In this document: positions 1 through 11,640 of the stretch, piece after piece | Numbering within the stretch: position 1 is the stretch's first letter | How the letters are laid out: the number at the start of each line of letters is the position of its first letter | Assembly: GCF_000327385.1 (NCBI RefSeq) | Contig: NW_008709715.1 | Coordinates: forward strand, 124,001-188,000 | Direction of reading: 5' to 3' | Source: Lottia gigantea | Lineage: Eukaryota; Mollusca; Gastropoda; Lottiidae | Length of the DNA: 64,000 nucleotides | Program-made: the position numbers and the translations under genes | The notes under the pieces: model-generated | Told to the model about the DNA's origin: nothing | Seen by the model: only the letters and a program-made list of their open reading frames with translations | Databases searched by the model: none

Positions 1-376
1 ATATAGACACCAGCGATTACCAACCAACACTAAGTCTTCAACACGAGAACTAACAGTTCACTTTCACTGCTTTACATTTATTCCTACATCAAATCAACAT
101 TTTTTTTTATTACAGTCCGTAATGTCATTAGATTCAATTAATTTATGCAACAGGCGCGTGTGAACCCTGGATTATCATATCATTACGATTATTAAGTCAC
201 TACTATGACGTAAAATATGGATATTCCAGGGTTTTCGTATTATTTTCTAAAAACCTGGAAGTCAAATAGTTTATGTCGGGTGTAGTGCCAGGAAGGGTAT
301 GCTTACTCTTCTAGACTCTTGATACCACTTTTCGTCATGAAATACCTCCCCATCTATGGTTGATGTACTTTCTCAT

Positions 377-472
377 ATGAGAAGTTCATTAGCTGCAACC
401 TTTGTATTGTTATTATGTTGTTTTGGATTTCGGGTTTCGTATTGCGGTACATTAGTATATTGTTATTTTTAT
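377..472 (+). CDS. Orphan signal-peptide exon candidate
   Basis: An ATG at 377 opens 32 codons that read as a signal peptide: start MRSSLAAT, a hydrophobic core rich in Leu, Val and Cys, then a Ser-Tyr-Cys-Gly cleavage-like region. It ends at a strong GTAAGT donor (473-478) in phase 0. The first exons of the secreted genes later in this window have the same form. I find no downstream + strand exon before the ASB gene, so the rest may be missing, decayed or unrecognisable. A chance hydrophobic ORF is also possible. Confidence 0.3.
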
Positions 473-734
473 GTAAGTGTATTAACTGTATTTTTAAGAC
501 GATTGCAGCAGACAATTGGATTTATTATTCCAAAGTCGTGTGCCAGTTGCTTAAAATTAGTTCTATTTAAATCTAAATTAAGTTAAATGTTAATTTTTTT
601 AAAACAGGTGTCCTTGATGAATGTTTAAGTTGTTACTTACATACTTGCATCATTCTTTTCTATCGTGGATATTCTTTCAGTTTCCAATATCATTGAAGCA
701 AAGACGTTCTTTTATCATTTATTCAAAATAATTA

Positions 735-836
735 TGGGGCCACAGTTGCTCAGTGAACGCCAATCTGAAGGTCCAGGGTCCAATCCCGGCATAGGTCGAG
801 ATAATACCTTTGAAGGGACTGACATTGAAAAAAAAA
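735..836 (+). repeat. tRNA-derived SINE candidate
   Basis: An A-box-like stretch (about 745-756, GTTGCTCAGTGA) and a B-box-like stretch (777-787, GGTCCAATCCC) are spaced about 30 nt apart, as in a tRNA head. A short A-run follows near 828-836. No clean acceptor stem folds, so this is not called a tRNA gene. It could be a degenerate tRNA-related SINE or chance. Confidence 0.35.
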
Positions 837-3800
837 TGTTCGAATGAGACAATAAAATAAGGTCCAGTGAACAACTACAAATCCTTCGACAATGTGAAAG
901 AAAATGAGAAGCACTAATGCTGCTGTCCTGGCAAAATATCCTCATTGTACACTGCATGATAGTCTTCATTATCCAAATCAGGTGTGGAAATGATGATGGA
1001 AATCTCCATTCATTTCATTATTTTTTTTTCTCAAATGTTAAAGGTAGCGGTTTGTGTCGATCTTGGGCCTCCTCTTTCATGTATCATTTAGAAACCATTC
1101 AACAGAGCCAGATAATGATTGTAATTGATTTGATTTTGGTAGGTGGAAACTATTTTTAAAAATCTTAAAAATAAAACCAGGAAACCATTTCAATGTAATT
1201 GAATTAGTGTTCGTCAATCTCATTGTGCATGACAAATTAGATTACACACAACCATAGAAGTAAGTCGCTTGTTAAATTACTACATCCAAGTGGAAAACTA
1301 ATCACTAATAATTCTTTTATGATTGCAAAGTAAATATTCGTACAGACATGAAAGACAGAATAATGAAAAAAATCCTTCCCATCAAAAAATCATAATTCCA
1401 TTGAAGAACTGGAAATTGTGTTTTTCTTCAAGACAAGGTCAACAAGTCATAAACTATATAAAACGCCGTATTTTTTTTTCAAGCAAACGATGAAATGGAT
1501 TTTATTATCTTGGAAAGAACAATTGGAATGCAGTTTATTATCTCGCCAAGAACAATTTGTCACATGGGAATAATATGCAGCCGTGGATTATATTCTTTGC
1601 TCAAAACCATTGAGTTGCAGTTTCGTGCGTCTTCACCATTGTAGATTCAAAATAGTAGATTTTCTATTTAATACTTTCAATCCATGAACTCATCTGTTGG
1701 AAATTCAACGGATAATGACAAAAAACGTTTTCATAAGTTTCGAGAGTATAAATGAAAGTGGAAGATGTCAGAGAGCTATACCGAAACAAAACTAAAACGC
1801 TTAACATATAATATATACGGACCATTTAGTTTAAAGTGATCATAATGGTGAAATCATAATGATAATGGAACAATATGAAGATATAAAAAAAATATACAGA
1901 AATATACTGAAACAGGGTGTTCATCTTCTTACGACTTCTTGGCACTCAAAATAATTGATTAGATTAGGCATCTTCCTTTTTGAAGAGTCCACAAAACTCA
2001 TAAAATAAATTTGTTATTTCCAATTCAAATAGGATGAAGAGGAAAGTCAAGAGGACATAATAGTCTTAAATGCATGTAAAAGAATATTTTACGTGATATG
2101 CCAAATGGACGAACCTCCCTAAAAGTGATTTCAATTTCCGCTCCTTTAGCAATGATGACGACGAACATGCTTAAATAACTAATTTAATGTATATGATGGA
2201 AGTTCCGGGGAAAAAAATGGAATCTTTAGCATAACATTGGTTTGATATTACGCAATAACATCACAAACAACTGTTTTGTGTACTTTTCTTAAATTGAAAC
2301 TGAAGAAATAAGAAATTCGTATGACGGTGTAATCTATTATCCTATCAACATGAACAGGCAAATGAGATAAGCTCTCTCAGCTAATTTTAGACAAATAAAA
2401 GCGTAATGCCTAATCAAAACAGATTTTCGTCAATTTAAAAATATATTTTTCTTTGAAAAAGATATACACTCATTTCGGGCATGGAATCATTGTTCTTATT
2501 AGTATTAATATTTCTTATGATATAAGTTCTTCAATTCCAACCTATTAGTACCGTCCAAAACCATGATTACTTCAAATACTGCTAATAACCAATTTGGCAT
2601 ATCATATTATCCCCGTATTAACGTTTTTAAGCTCAGTTTACAAGGATTCCTGTTCGTCTTACGTAAGACTTTTCGTAGCTTAACCTCTTGTTTGTACATA
2701 ACATTTCACTTTCTTATTGTCTACAAATTAATATCCCTTTTTAATGATCACGATGTGACTAATATTGGTGATATAATTTAATCAAATTGAAATTTTAGAT
2801 AATATTAATGAAGAAGTTACAGGGTATTGACTTTTCTTTTTGAAGCTGTGACAGGGAGAAGCAAGCACATGGTCTCTCCAAAAATTAGGCTGGCCCCCGC
2901 TAATTGGTTTCTATAACTAATGTTTTATATAAACGTCACTGCTACTAACCCAAGCTATAACCTGTGGTATATGAATGTACATTTCCAACTTATCTATCAA
3001 CAACCAAACCAACAACACAGAATCATCCAGTTTGAACCAATCCAACTACCAATTACTATGACTATACCAACAACTACCTAGTTTTCGATATCAGCATCCA
3101 CTGGAAGCGAACGTTAACTTGTCGTCTACCAACCAACCAACCAATTTTTATCTTGGACAGATGGTATATACTTCTGTGTTTGTGGTTATTTACAGTATCA
3201 ATTAATTTGAAACCTTTCTAGATCTAAAGTTCCCAGTTCAAAAGAATTGCGGTTTTCTTAATCTCTTGATTTCACCACAGCTATAGTGTTATTAATCTAA
3301 GTCGGTTTTCTGCAAAACCAAGACACCTAATTTGCATATACAGTTGTTATTTAGCTGTTGTTGAAAATCATGACGTATTGTCTGAAAGATCATGACACCT
3401 GCCACTCTTATCCGCAGTTATTTTATCTATACCTTGGTAGAATCAAATTAAAAACCCAGTGGTGGTTATTGTTGCCAACCTGAGAATTATAATTAGTGAC
3501 GGTAGATTTGTAATTGGACATGGGCCGTAGGTTTAGTTTGTATGATAACCTTACAACACGTAACATAAACATTGTGCATAGCTATACTCCTTGGTGCGTA
3601 GTATGCATCTGGAGAACGATAGGACAAGACGTCATTTGACCCGAGTGTTATTTCTTTTCCTTACAGATAAACATTTAAAATTGTACAAAATTTCACATTC
3701 TTAAAGCAGACTACACTAGTTAAAGTCGTATAAAGGAAGAGAATGGCCTTAGTTTTTCAGCATTTGCAGGAATCCAGAAACAATCCTACAGATGCGCTAA

Positions 3801-5823
3801 AGTGAAATTCCTAGTTTGGGGTATTTTTGAAGGAATCGTTATTATATCATCTTTTGTGACATCATTGCATACTTGTGAATTTATAGGAATAATTGTAGTC
3901 GAATTACCGACTGAGCTCCAAAAGCCCCGACAGCATACACTTCAATCTGTGTTTAACCTTCAAATGGTAAGAAATATGAATTGTATTGCCTTAGTATGCC
4001 TGGTGGAAGTAGAAGTAACTGATCAGACAATAGAATCAAATAGACGTAACAAACATCTTAATCATACACCCGATTCCTCAATGAAATGTTGTGTGGGTAT
4101 TATATAATGGTATAATATCATACATTTATCAATAACATGTATTCAAAGTGACAGGTTATTGAAAGGAATATTACTAGCCGATAGCAGTTTTGTACCCTGT
4201 GACCTTTACTATTTAAAAGCCAGTCTTTTAGAGAGATAGCCCTACCACGATTACATACCTTATCTGAACTGTCATAAGCAAGTTTCAAATATACGTATAC
4301 GGGGACAGTGCCATAGGAATTTAGTTGTCAGTTAATGTTACATAACCTCTGAAAGGTCAAGTCGCCAATCGATTTTAAACTGATTGAAAAACATTCATCT
4401 GTAAATTTCAGTGTTCTCTTAATATCAAAATTGTCTTACGTTATTGTAAATATCGTCAATTCGACAGATATTCTGCCAAATATTCTTGTAGAATAAGTCG
4501 AACATGAAAAGAAATGGAACTGTTTTGATGTTTAATAAATATTGAAATGAAAGAAGTAAAACGTGTTTTCATCATTTCAACTTGGGATGTTTCTATAATT
4601 AATTAATAATTATTAATCATCTGAAGAAAGTTTTAACACATAAACACGTTTTTTACCAGCATGGAATAAAAAAAGGTGCTCATATTTTTTCTTTGATGAA
4701 AGAAATGATTGATATTTCATTAAAAATAATTTTATAACAAAATCGGATATTTTTATAGGCCACCTTCAGGATGTGATGAACATTCTCTTAGGCCGTTACT
4801 TTGATCTATGACTGTAATATATCCACGTGAGGTTTCCGTTGAATTGTAAGTGAATCTGATGTCAAATTATCTTATGAAAAACAAAGCGGTTAGATCAAAT
4901 CAATTTCTGTAAAATGGTATATCAATATTGACATGTTCGTAATACTTCCAATAGCAACCTTAGAATAATAATGGTTTTCTTAAAGTGATCAAAATTTATC
5001 TTTTAAAAGATTTTTTGTTATCTTCATGCGTGCATCGGAAACATCTACGACCTCCGCTCCAGTCAGTAAAACGTTCCTGATTAATTTCCATTCTATAAAC
5101 TTCTTTCGAGGAAGAAAGAAAGGAAGGAAGGAAGAAAGGTAGTCTATGCTACAACTAACCTTTCGAGTACTAATATAGTGTCTAGAGAGAGATGAAGAGA
5201 ACACTTCTTCTGTGAACTTTCAAAATAAACATCAAACCTAGCTTGTGTCTTTCAGATGCGAAATAGTTCATAAACTTTAAAACTTGCTGCACGCAGAAAT
5301 TAAGGGCTTACTTCTTTCAAAATGGAGTCGAAACAAAGCCCAATTCGTCATTCCTGTGCATGTTCCTTAAGCACATCTAATAACGTAGTACACCATTGCT
5401 ACAGAGGAACACGATCTTTTCCGAACACAAGCAAATCAATGCTGACAGTAAGTAAAAATCACTAAAGGATGAAGGTAGGGTTTTAATGATAACAATGACT
5501 TTAAACAATAACAATAAATATCTATTCTATTCAATATACAAAACAATAACCAGGTTCAAAAACAGGTAGTGAACAAAATCAAGAATGGAGGAGTTATGTC
5601 CCTTATAAAAAAAATGAACTCGACAAGGCACTGTGAAAGAATGATAATTTATGGTGCAAAAGTAAAAAATGTACAAAATATATATATGTTATCTTTAGAA
5701 AGGATAATAAACATGAAATTAAATTGTAAAAAGTATCAAAAGAATTGCTGCTTGTGAAAGCTTTGACAAAAACAATTACATAACTGACACATAAAGAATA
5801 AATGAAGACAGATACCATCAAAA
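837..5823. other. Gene-free stretch
   Basis: About 5 kb with only short ORFs lacking domains or convincing splice context. It holds low-complexity CCAAC-type repeats near 3000-3160 and a purine (GGAA/GAAA) run near 5109-5139. The longest ORF (3802-4107) has no ATG at its start and matches no domain I recognise. No RNA gene or transposon with clear ends was seen. Confidence 0.5.
5109..5139. repeat. GGAA/GAAA simple repeat
   Basis: Roughly 30 bp of uninterrupted purines made of GAAA and GGAA units. Confidence 0.8.
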
Positions 5824-7340
5824 TTAAGAAAATACTATGCTATCTATTTTTGTTAGTACATCTTTCAAAAGAATATAGTGTTTCAGGCTGTCAGGAATTT
5901 GTAACTTTATAACTTTATTATGTATTCCCAATCCCAAAGTACCTCTAATTATTTTTCTAGAACAACTTTTTAATGTTGGTACAGTTCCATACAATTGGTT
6001 TAACCATTTATATACCAGTTCATCTTTACACGATTTTTGTTTGGCCCAATAGAATTTGGTGTAGATACAGCCACTTTGAACTAAAATATCTGCTACATCA
6101 ATACATTTTCTTTCTACAGCTAAAAGAAATGGCGTTGATAGATTGGTCTTCAACATTGTGCCATAAACTGGTGCACACAACATATCTAACTCACAGTTAT
6201 AATAAATAAGAAAGGAAACTGAATCTAGACATCTCTTCCAAGCAGCGTAATGTAATGGTGTCCATCCTAAACTATCAGCTTGATTTATATAAGCTCCAGC
6301 ATGAACTAAAGCTTTCAATAATTTGAGTCTATTCTTTTCATCCACCAGTTCACTAAAACAGCAATGTATAGCTCCAACGCCATTTTCATTTGTAAAATTC
6401 ACATTACAGCCTTTTTCGATAAGAATTTGTAAACAGTCAGCAGAACCATAAAATGCAGCATCCATTAATGGAGTCCTGCCTTTAGATGAGACCTGATTTT
6501 TATTGATTTGAGGTAGACTAACAAGGAATTCTGTAACATCTGTTCTACCATCAAGTACAGATTTATGTAACAATGTTGATTCATAATATCGTTTATTTAC
6601 ATCAGCTCCCTGTGAAATAAGATATTTTAAACCTTCTATAGAGCCCACTTCTATAGCGCAATGTAATAAGAAGGCTATAATTTCTGGGAAAGTTAAAAAT
6701 ATATCAATATTAATACATTTGGCTCTTTCGATTAAATATTTCAAACATTTCATACTATTTTCATAAATAGCAGTGGCGCAACATTCCAAGATAGTGGCTG
6801 TATCAATTGTTTCAGTGTCCAGAATATTTTCAAAACTTTCCATATCACCTTGATATATTGTAAACTCTAATCTCCTGAAATGGATGTAATTATAAATTGA
6901 AGGATATAAGGGAAGCTTATGACTGTGTTCAACATGTATAGTATAATAGAAAACAACACAAAAGATTTTATGTGTAAGCTTGTCCAAAGCCAAAGAGGCC
7001 AGGGTGAGGATATGATATTAACAATTTGTGTTATTTTGAATCTGTTATATTCATCCGCTTAAGTGTAAGGTGCACGGAAGCATGATTTATGAAGCATTGA
7101 TTTATTTAAATATTCTCTTAGTAGGTAGAAATTTAATAATAATGCTGCAATAATAAATATCTTTATGCTATGTCAGTTATGGTCATGGATGACACTGCCA
7201 CTTACAGGCAGTTCAATTTAGTTCCGTCTTATGTTGAAATTTTTAGCATTCAGTATGTCAAATAATAAGAAAAATGGGTGTATATTGAAACTCTACCATT
7301 TAGGACTCTTTTGTAGTCTTCTCCAGCTTTCCAAATCCAT
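5824..7340 (-). CDS. Ankyrin repeat and SOCS box (ASB) protein
   Basis: Two coding exons on the minus strand: 7340-7297 and 6874-5824, giving 364 aa. The first exon encodes 14 codons beginning MDLESWRRLQ and ends at a GTAGAG donor; the second starts after TTTCAG in matching phase. The long ORF reading upstream of 6874 is intron. Residues of about 80-320 hold roughly six to seven ankyrin repeats (for example GRTPLMDAA and GWTPLHYAAW motifs). The last 45 residues fit a SOCS box: LKSCSRKIIRGTLG, then IPDSLKHYILL, the BC-box and Cul5-box arrangement of the ASB family. ASB proteins are substrate receptors of Elongin B/C-Cullin-5 ubiquitin ligases in the cytoplasm. The subtype is not assignable by eye; the C terminus is most like ASB8. 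The gene looks intact. Confidence 0.85.
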
Positions 7341-8240
7341 CCTTTCCAGTGTAATAAATAAGCAACCTGGGCCAAAATATGTTTACATTTTATTTCGGGG
7401 TTGATCGAAAACAAAACAATTGAGAGTTATGTCCCTTTTTGTTTACTGTTAACCAGACAACTAAATCAATAGACTGGTGCGTCTAGGATTCGATTTGACA
7501 CTGTTGTAGAACTAGAATTTTTATATTAACCGACTTTATAAACTTCTTACTTCTTCCTTTGTTCTGTCGGGATTTTTGATCTCATAAAATGATACGAAGA
7601 AGATTTGGTCTTTGCTATTCGCCGCGTCTTTAAAATACCTCCATATTTCCCGGAAATTATACCAAATGACCAAGTTTGTAGGCACAGGTTGCACCCCTTT
7701 CACGCAAATATAGAATGTTTATAATAACGTTGGTTTAATTCCGGTCCCAGCTGTGAGACTTATCGTTTTATGACAGATGGAGTGGAATTAAGCTTATTTC
7801 GGTCACTCTCACGGAAAACTTTCGTTTCTAGAGTATGGGGCGAATCCTTTGCTCTTAATAGTTTTCCGAATTTTCAAGATTTTAACAAATAGATAATCTA
7901 AGGCACTGGTCGCTGCTGCATGAACTGACTTTGAAGGTACGAGTTGCGTCGCCTTTTTTTATTATTATTATTTTTTTTTTTTGTCTTTCCGAACAAAAAA
8001 TTAAATCATGGACGGTTTATAAAAACTCACTTCCATCAGAGAAGTGGGATTTAAATAACGTTATAACCCTGGTGACATCATCTCTCTTCCTGGAGGGATT
8101 TTATATATCTTAAAATTCAAGGATTTATTAACTCTAATATTTGAAGCAAACGTTCCAAAGTTCATTACTAAGTTTGTAGGCTTGAGTTGCTCTTATTTCA
8201 CGATAAAAGCCTCTTCTACAGATTATTTTGGACAACAAAA
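7341..8240. other. Spacer upstream of the ASB gene
   Basis: No supported gene. It contains a short T-run (7956-7982) and a repeated phrase about plates of AT-rich sequence only. The promoter of the minus-strand ASB gene must lie here, but no clear TATA box was seen. Confidence 0.5.
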
Positions 8241-9920
8241 ATGAAACGAATAGAGTTTTACCTTGTATTTTTCTACACCTTTTCTGCAACGCCATGCAGT
8301 GTTTAAAGAGGAAAATTTTACCTGGACAGCTGCGGTCTACTCTTTTTCGATTTCCAACTGCAGTCGAGCAATCATAGTTGCAGACGGGGTTCGGTTTTTT
8401 TCATGTAAGTCCCCTCGACCACCGAATGAGGGAGAACGTTTATTGTATACAGTCAGTGACACCTGCAAATATTGTTTTAGCGTCTCATTTTAGGTGAAAA
8501 TTAAAGTTTTTAATTCAAAATTACACGAATTATCACCTAATTTTCATGTACAAGTGGAGGACACTCATACTGTTCCTGATTCTACAATGAGATACTTGTG
8601 AAAACCGGTCACCAAGATGAAAGTAATTATCACAGTTTTTATTTCAAAATTATTTATTTTTTAATCTTATTAAGCTAAAGATTCCTGTTTCTGAGACTAA
8701 GGTACAATAGGTCGAACGAATGGCGATTCTGTCCCTTTAGAATTACAATACAAATTCCTTTCTATTTTAGTCTCAATTGTAATTTAAAAAGTTTTCTAAC
8801 ACAGTATTTAATACCATTATTTTTAACCGATCACATTGTGGCTACATATAAATACCTTTTACTACGCGTATACAGGCCTAAAACAATTTTAGATCTTTCT
8901 GCGAGGAACTTGACATTGGGTAAAAACACAGGACAAAGTTCAACATATGAATATGCATCTTCATTGCGTGTTGTAGATGATAATATTGATAGCGATTGGA
9001 ATCACAGATCCTGTTCAATTACTAATGTTCAGAGTGGTCTTTCATGGTGGTGTGTTAACTTGCAGTCAATTGAACGATTTCAAACTGTTATGCTGTATAA
9101 TAGAAAACACTGTGAGTATTCAATATTGTAGTTAAAACTTAATTTATGGAGATTTCATCGATTCCACTTATTTCAATGCCTAGTAATTTGTTGTCTATCA
9201 TTTATAAGAATTTAAAATATATTCAGATATGATAAATCCTATATTCTATATAGTAAAATATGTTAAATAACTACTTTTATAATTTCAGCCAAGGAAAGGA
9301 TTCTCTATAAACGTAAGCAATACTGGAGGATGCGATCAAAGTACATTTGAATCAAGTAAAGTTTTTACAAAGATGAAAGTGCCACTCTACAAGATATTAT
9401 TAAAGTGTAGAAATACCATTATAACCTAGGAAACCTACATAATATTTATTACGTGTTTGCGCATAGTACCACCAGGTCTGAGAAATATTATGAATAACGT
9501 CAGTGATTTCTATTATCTGGATTTGAAAAGGATAGGATGTAGCGGTAAAAGTTCCCACGCCAATTGGAAAAACATTGGGCTAAACCAAAAAATTTCACCC
9601 ATTGATGCATCATGTTACAAATGCAACCCTTCGAAATGTAACAATAGTAACATCGAGTAAAAACTTTACCTAATGGATAGTTTGAGAACACAAGCGTTCC
9701 CGTCAATACTGAAGCTTAATGTAATTCCAAATTTTCCGCTACTACTGGCTATGCATTTTAACCTACCAATTCTGCTGATGTCTGTAAACATTTCTGTTAT
9801 AATACATCCGAATGTAAAACTTTTCTATATATGAGTACTACCTGTACTCTGTACAAGAAGGAACAATTCAACCAATTTGTAGCCCTCATCTTTCTGTCAT
9901 GGATTACGTAGATGGCAACA
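8241..9920 (+). pseudogene. Decayed F-type lectin / PAN-like secreted gene
   Basis: Exon 1 (8241-8298) encodes a signal peptide starting MKRIEFYLVFFYTFSATPC and ends at a GTGTTT donor. Exon 2 (8893-9111) joins in phase and reads as the first half of an F-type lectin (fucolectin) domain: NLTLGKNTGQSSTY, then a SCSIT motif, SWWCVNL, and a VMLYNRKHC end. The next acceptor (9289) opens RKGFSINVSNTGGC, the expected second half (GFSIxVSN), but in the wrong frame for the donor. Around 9790-9880 a PAN/apple-like piece is seen (DVCKHFCYN, then CKTFLY and TCTLYKK), preceded in frame by a stop. The order lectin-PAN with frame damage suggests a degraded gene. The exon 1-2 link is inferred; a functional truncated transcript cannot be excluded. 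Confidence 0.5.
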
Positions 9921-10097
9921 ATCTACAATGTAAGTAACTTCGGTGCTTGGATTTTTTTTAAAAATATGATCTCTAATAAACCTATACTTGTTTGCAATAT
10001 ACTGTTTTATATTTACCTACCCACGGTCGAAATCATACTGTGTGTTATTTATGGTATATGCCGCAGGCGTCCAATATATGTAGGATATATTACTCCA

Positions 10098-10113
10098 CCC
10101 CCCCCCCCCCCCC
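10098..10113. repeat. Poly-C tract
   Basis: Sixteen consecutive C residues, preceded by CCA. Likely length-polymorphic and error-prone in sequencing. Confidence 0.9.
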
Positions 10114-10437
10114 TTTCTTTTAGAAAAATGCACTATTTGTGTGGGGTGTAAATTACTTTTTGAAATTAATTATTGAAATACACATGTACATCTTTTGGAG
10201 ACGCTTAAGAATGGCTTAAATGCTGTCAGTGTGTCTCTGGGAACATTTGCTGCTAGTTTTATTGATCATTAGCGATTAAAACCCTTGATAGAGGTCAATA
10301 AATGCACTTTGTATGTTGGTAAAGGAACATGTTGGTCTAGGTTACAGGGATTTACTCAACCATGCTGATAAAAATACATTGGGGTTCAAAGGGTACCCCC
10401 TGTTCACCTTTTCATACGCATTTTCTTGTATATAGCC

Positions 10438-10700
10438 CCTGTCTGTCCACATTGGTTGTGGACACGATAGAGAACTGGTTTCTTGGTGTCTGTTTGTAAT
10501 AACCCAAGGACGAGCACTAATGAAAATTAGACCAATCTAAAAAAAATTAATGAGTTATTGCCCTTGTTCTCGAGAAAGCGTTGTGGACACGATAGAGAAC
10601 TAGTTCCAAGATGGATATTGATGAAACTAGGTGTGATTGTTTGTAATCCCTAGGATATACCCTCCTGGGCGACCATTTCAATTGTGGACGTATTACGATA
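10438..10700 (+). repeat. Partial copy of TTATACGCCC-type repeat
   Basis: Two tandem internal units, each with TGTGGACACGATAGAGAAC (near 10456 and 10581). They also share phrases with the element at 56956-57357: GAGTTATTGCCCTTGTTCT and a GATGAAACTAGG/GACGAAACTTGG motif. The terminal inverted repeats are not seen here, so the copy is incomplete. Confidence 0.5.
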
Positions 10701-10799
10701 GCCACTGCAACGGTATCCGACAACGGATAATTACACTAGTGGTTAGCTGTGCCGTTGTTTTTGACAAATCATTATACCTTAATCTCAGAAACGGTATTT

Positions 10800-10990
10800 T
10801 TCTTCAGTAATAGTATTCAGAGCTCACCGCCGAAATTTGGGACTTCAAGTCCATGCGTGTCCAGAATTATCCGTGTTAAAAAGACCCCTGGTCTTTTCGT
10901 AAGACACTGCCATATTATATAGAAAATACATCGATAGAAATTTCTAGTTTGATATGTTTTTGAAGGAATTATGCGATTTTTCGTATTAAC
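10800..10990 (+). mobile_element. MITE family 3, partial copy
   Basis: Shares the phrases CATGCGTGTCCAGAATTATCC and GAAGGAATTATGCGAT with copies at 31178-31526, 36250-36607 (opposite strand), 46310-46510 and 53285-53480. It lacks the outer ends found in the longer copies. Confidence 0.5.
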
Positions 10991-11347
10991 CAAAATCAAA
11001 TCGTCTATATCATAAACACATGTTCACGGAATGTTTACTTTTGATGAAAGTGTGATTGTAATAAAGGCGTCATTCAAATACGTCATTTTGATGTAATTAG
11101 ATTAATAATAGTGTCAATAATAAACCACTATATGATTTATCTTAACTAATGATAGATAGTTGATCATTTTTGGGGTTAAAAAAAAGAAAAAAGGGTTGGT
11201 TATACAAGAATACAAAAACAATCTTTAGGTCTTTTTCTTTCTTCCTGGTGCAAGAAGACTGTGATAAGTCGATTGAGATTGATTGACAAGTCATTAGTCA
11301 ACTTCGCCTGCCAAAATGTTTCCTACATTTCCTGTTATATTTTTACA

Positions 11348-11640
11348 AGTATAAAAAGGTAATTTGCCTATTGGGTTCATTTTTTCTTAAAAATCGACGA
11401 TACATCACTATTAAAAATGAAGACAATCTTATTACTACTTGTAAGTACAAATTTTCCATAACGTTTTAAGATAAAAAAAAAACATTTTAATTTGATTGAG
11501 TTGCTACGTAAAATTTGACTTTAATTATGTTTTGAAGAAGAATAAAAAGGTAATTTGTCTATTGGGTTCATGTTTCTCTACAAATCAGCGACGATACATC
11601 ACTATTCAAATGAAGACAATCTTATTACTCTTTGTAAGTT
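11348..11640 (+). repeat. Tandem duplication of promoter and first exon
   Basis: About 100 bp covering the TATA region, 5' UTR, the eight-codon first exon and its GTAAGT donor (11348-11447) recurs at 11538-11640. Shared phrases include AAAAAGGTAATTTG, ATTGGGTTCAT, CGATACATCACTATT and ATGAAGACAATCTTATTACT. The offset is about 191-193 bp. Both exon copies keep the same phase and donor. Confidence 0.85.
11350..11359 (+). promoter_or_regulatory. TATA box, gene A first promoter copy
   Basis: TATAAAAAGG lies 67 bp upstream of the ATG at 11417. The duplicated promoter 191 bp downstream has AATAAAAAGG (11541-11550) at the same relative place. Confidence 0.6.

Larger units (their letters stand above)
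9921..11349. other. Repeat-bearing spacer
   Basis: No supported gene. It contains a poly-C tract, a partial copy of the TTATACGCCC-type repeat and part of a palindromic MITE (separate entries). It ends at the promoter of gene A. Confidence 0.6.

Noticed and set aside
7931-8113. ORF with a hydrophobic Phe/Ile run
   Set aside because: The hydrophobic run is produced by a T-rich tract (7956-7982) and no exon context is present.
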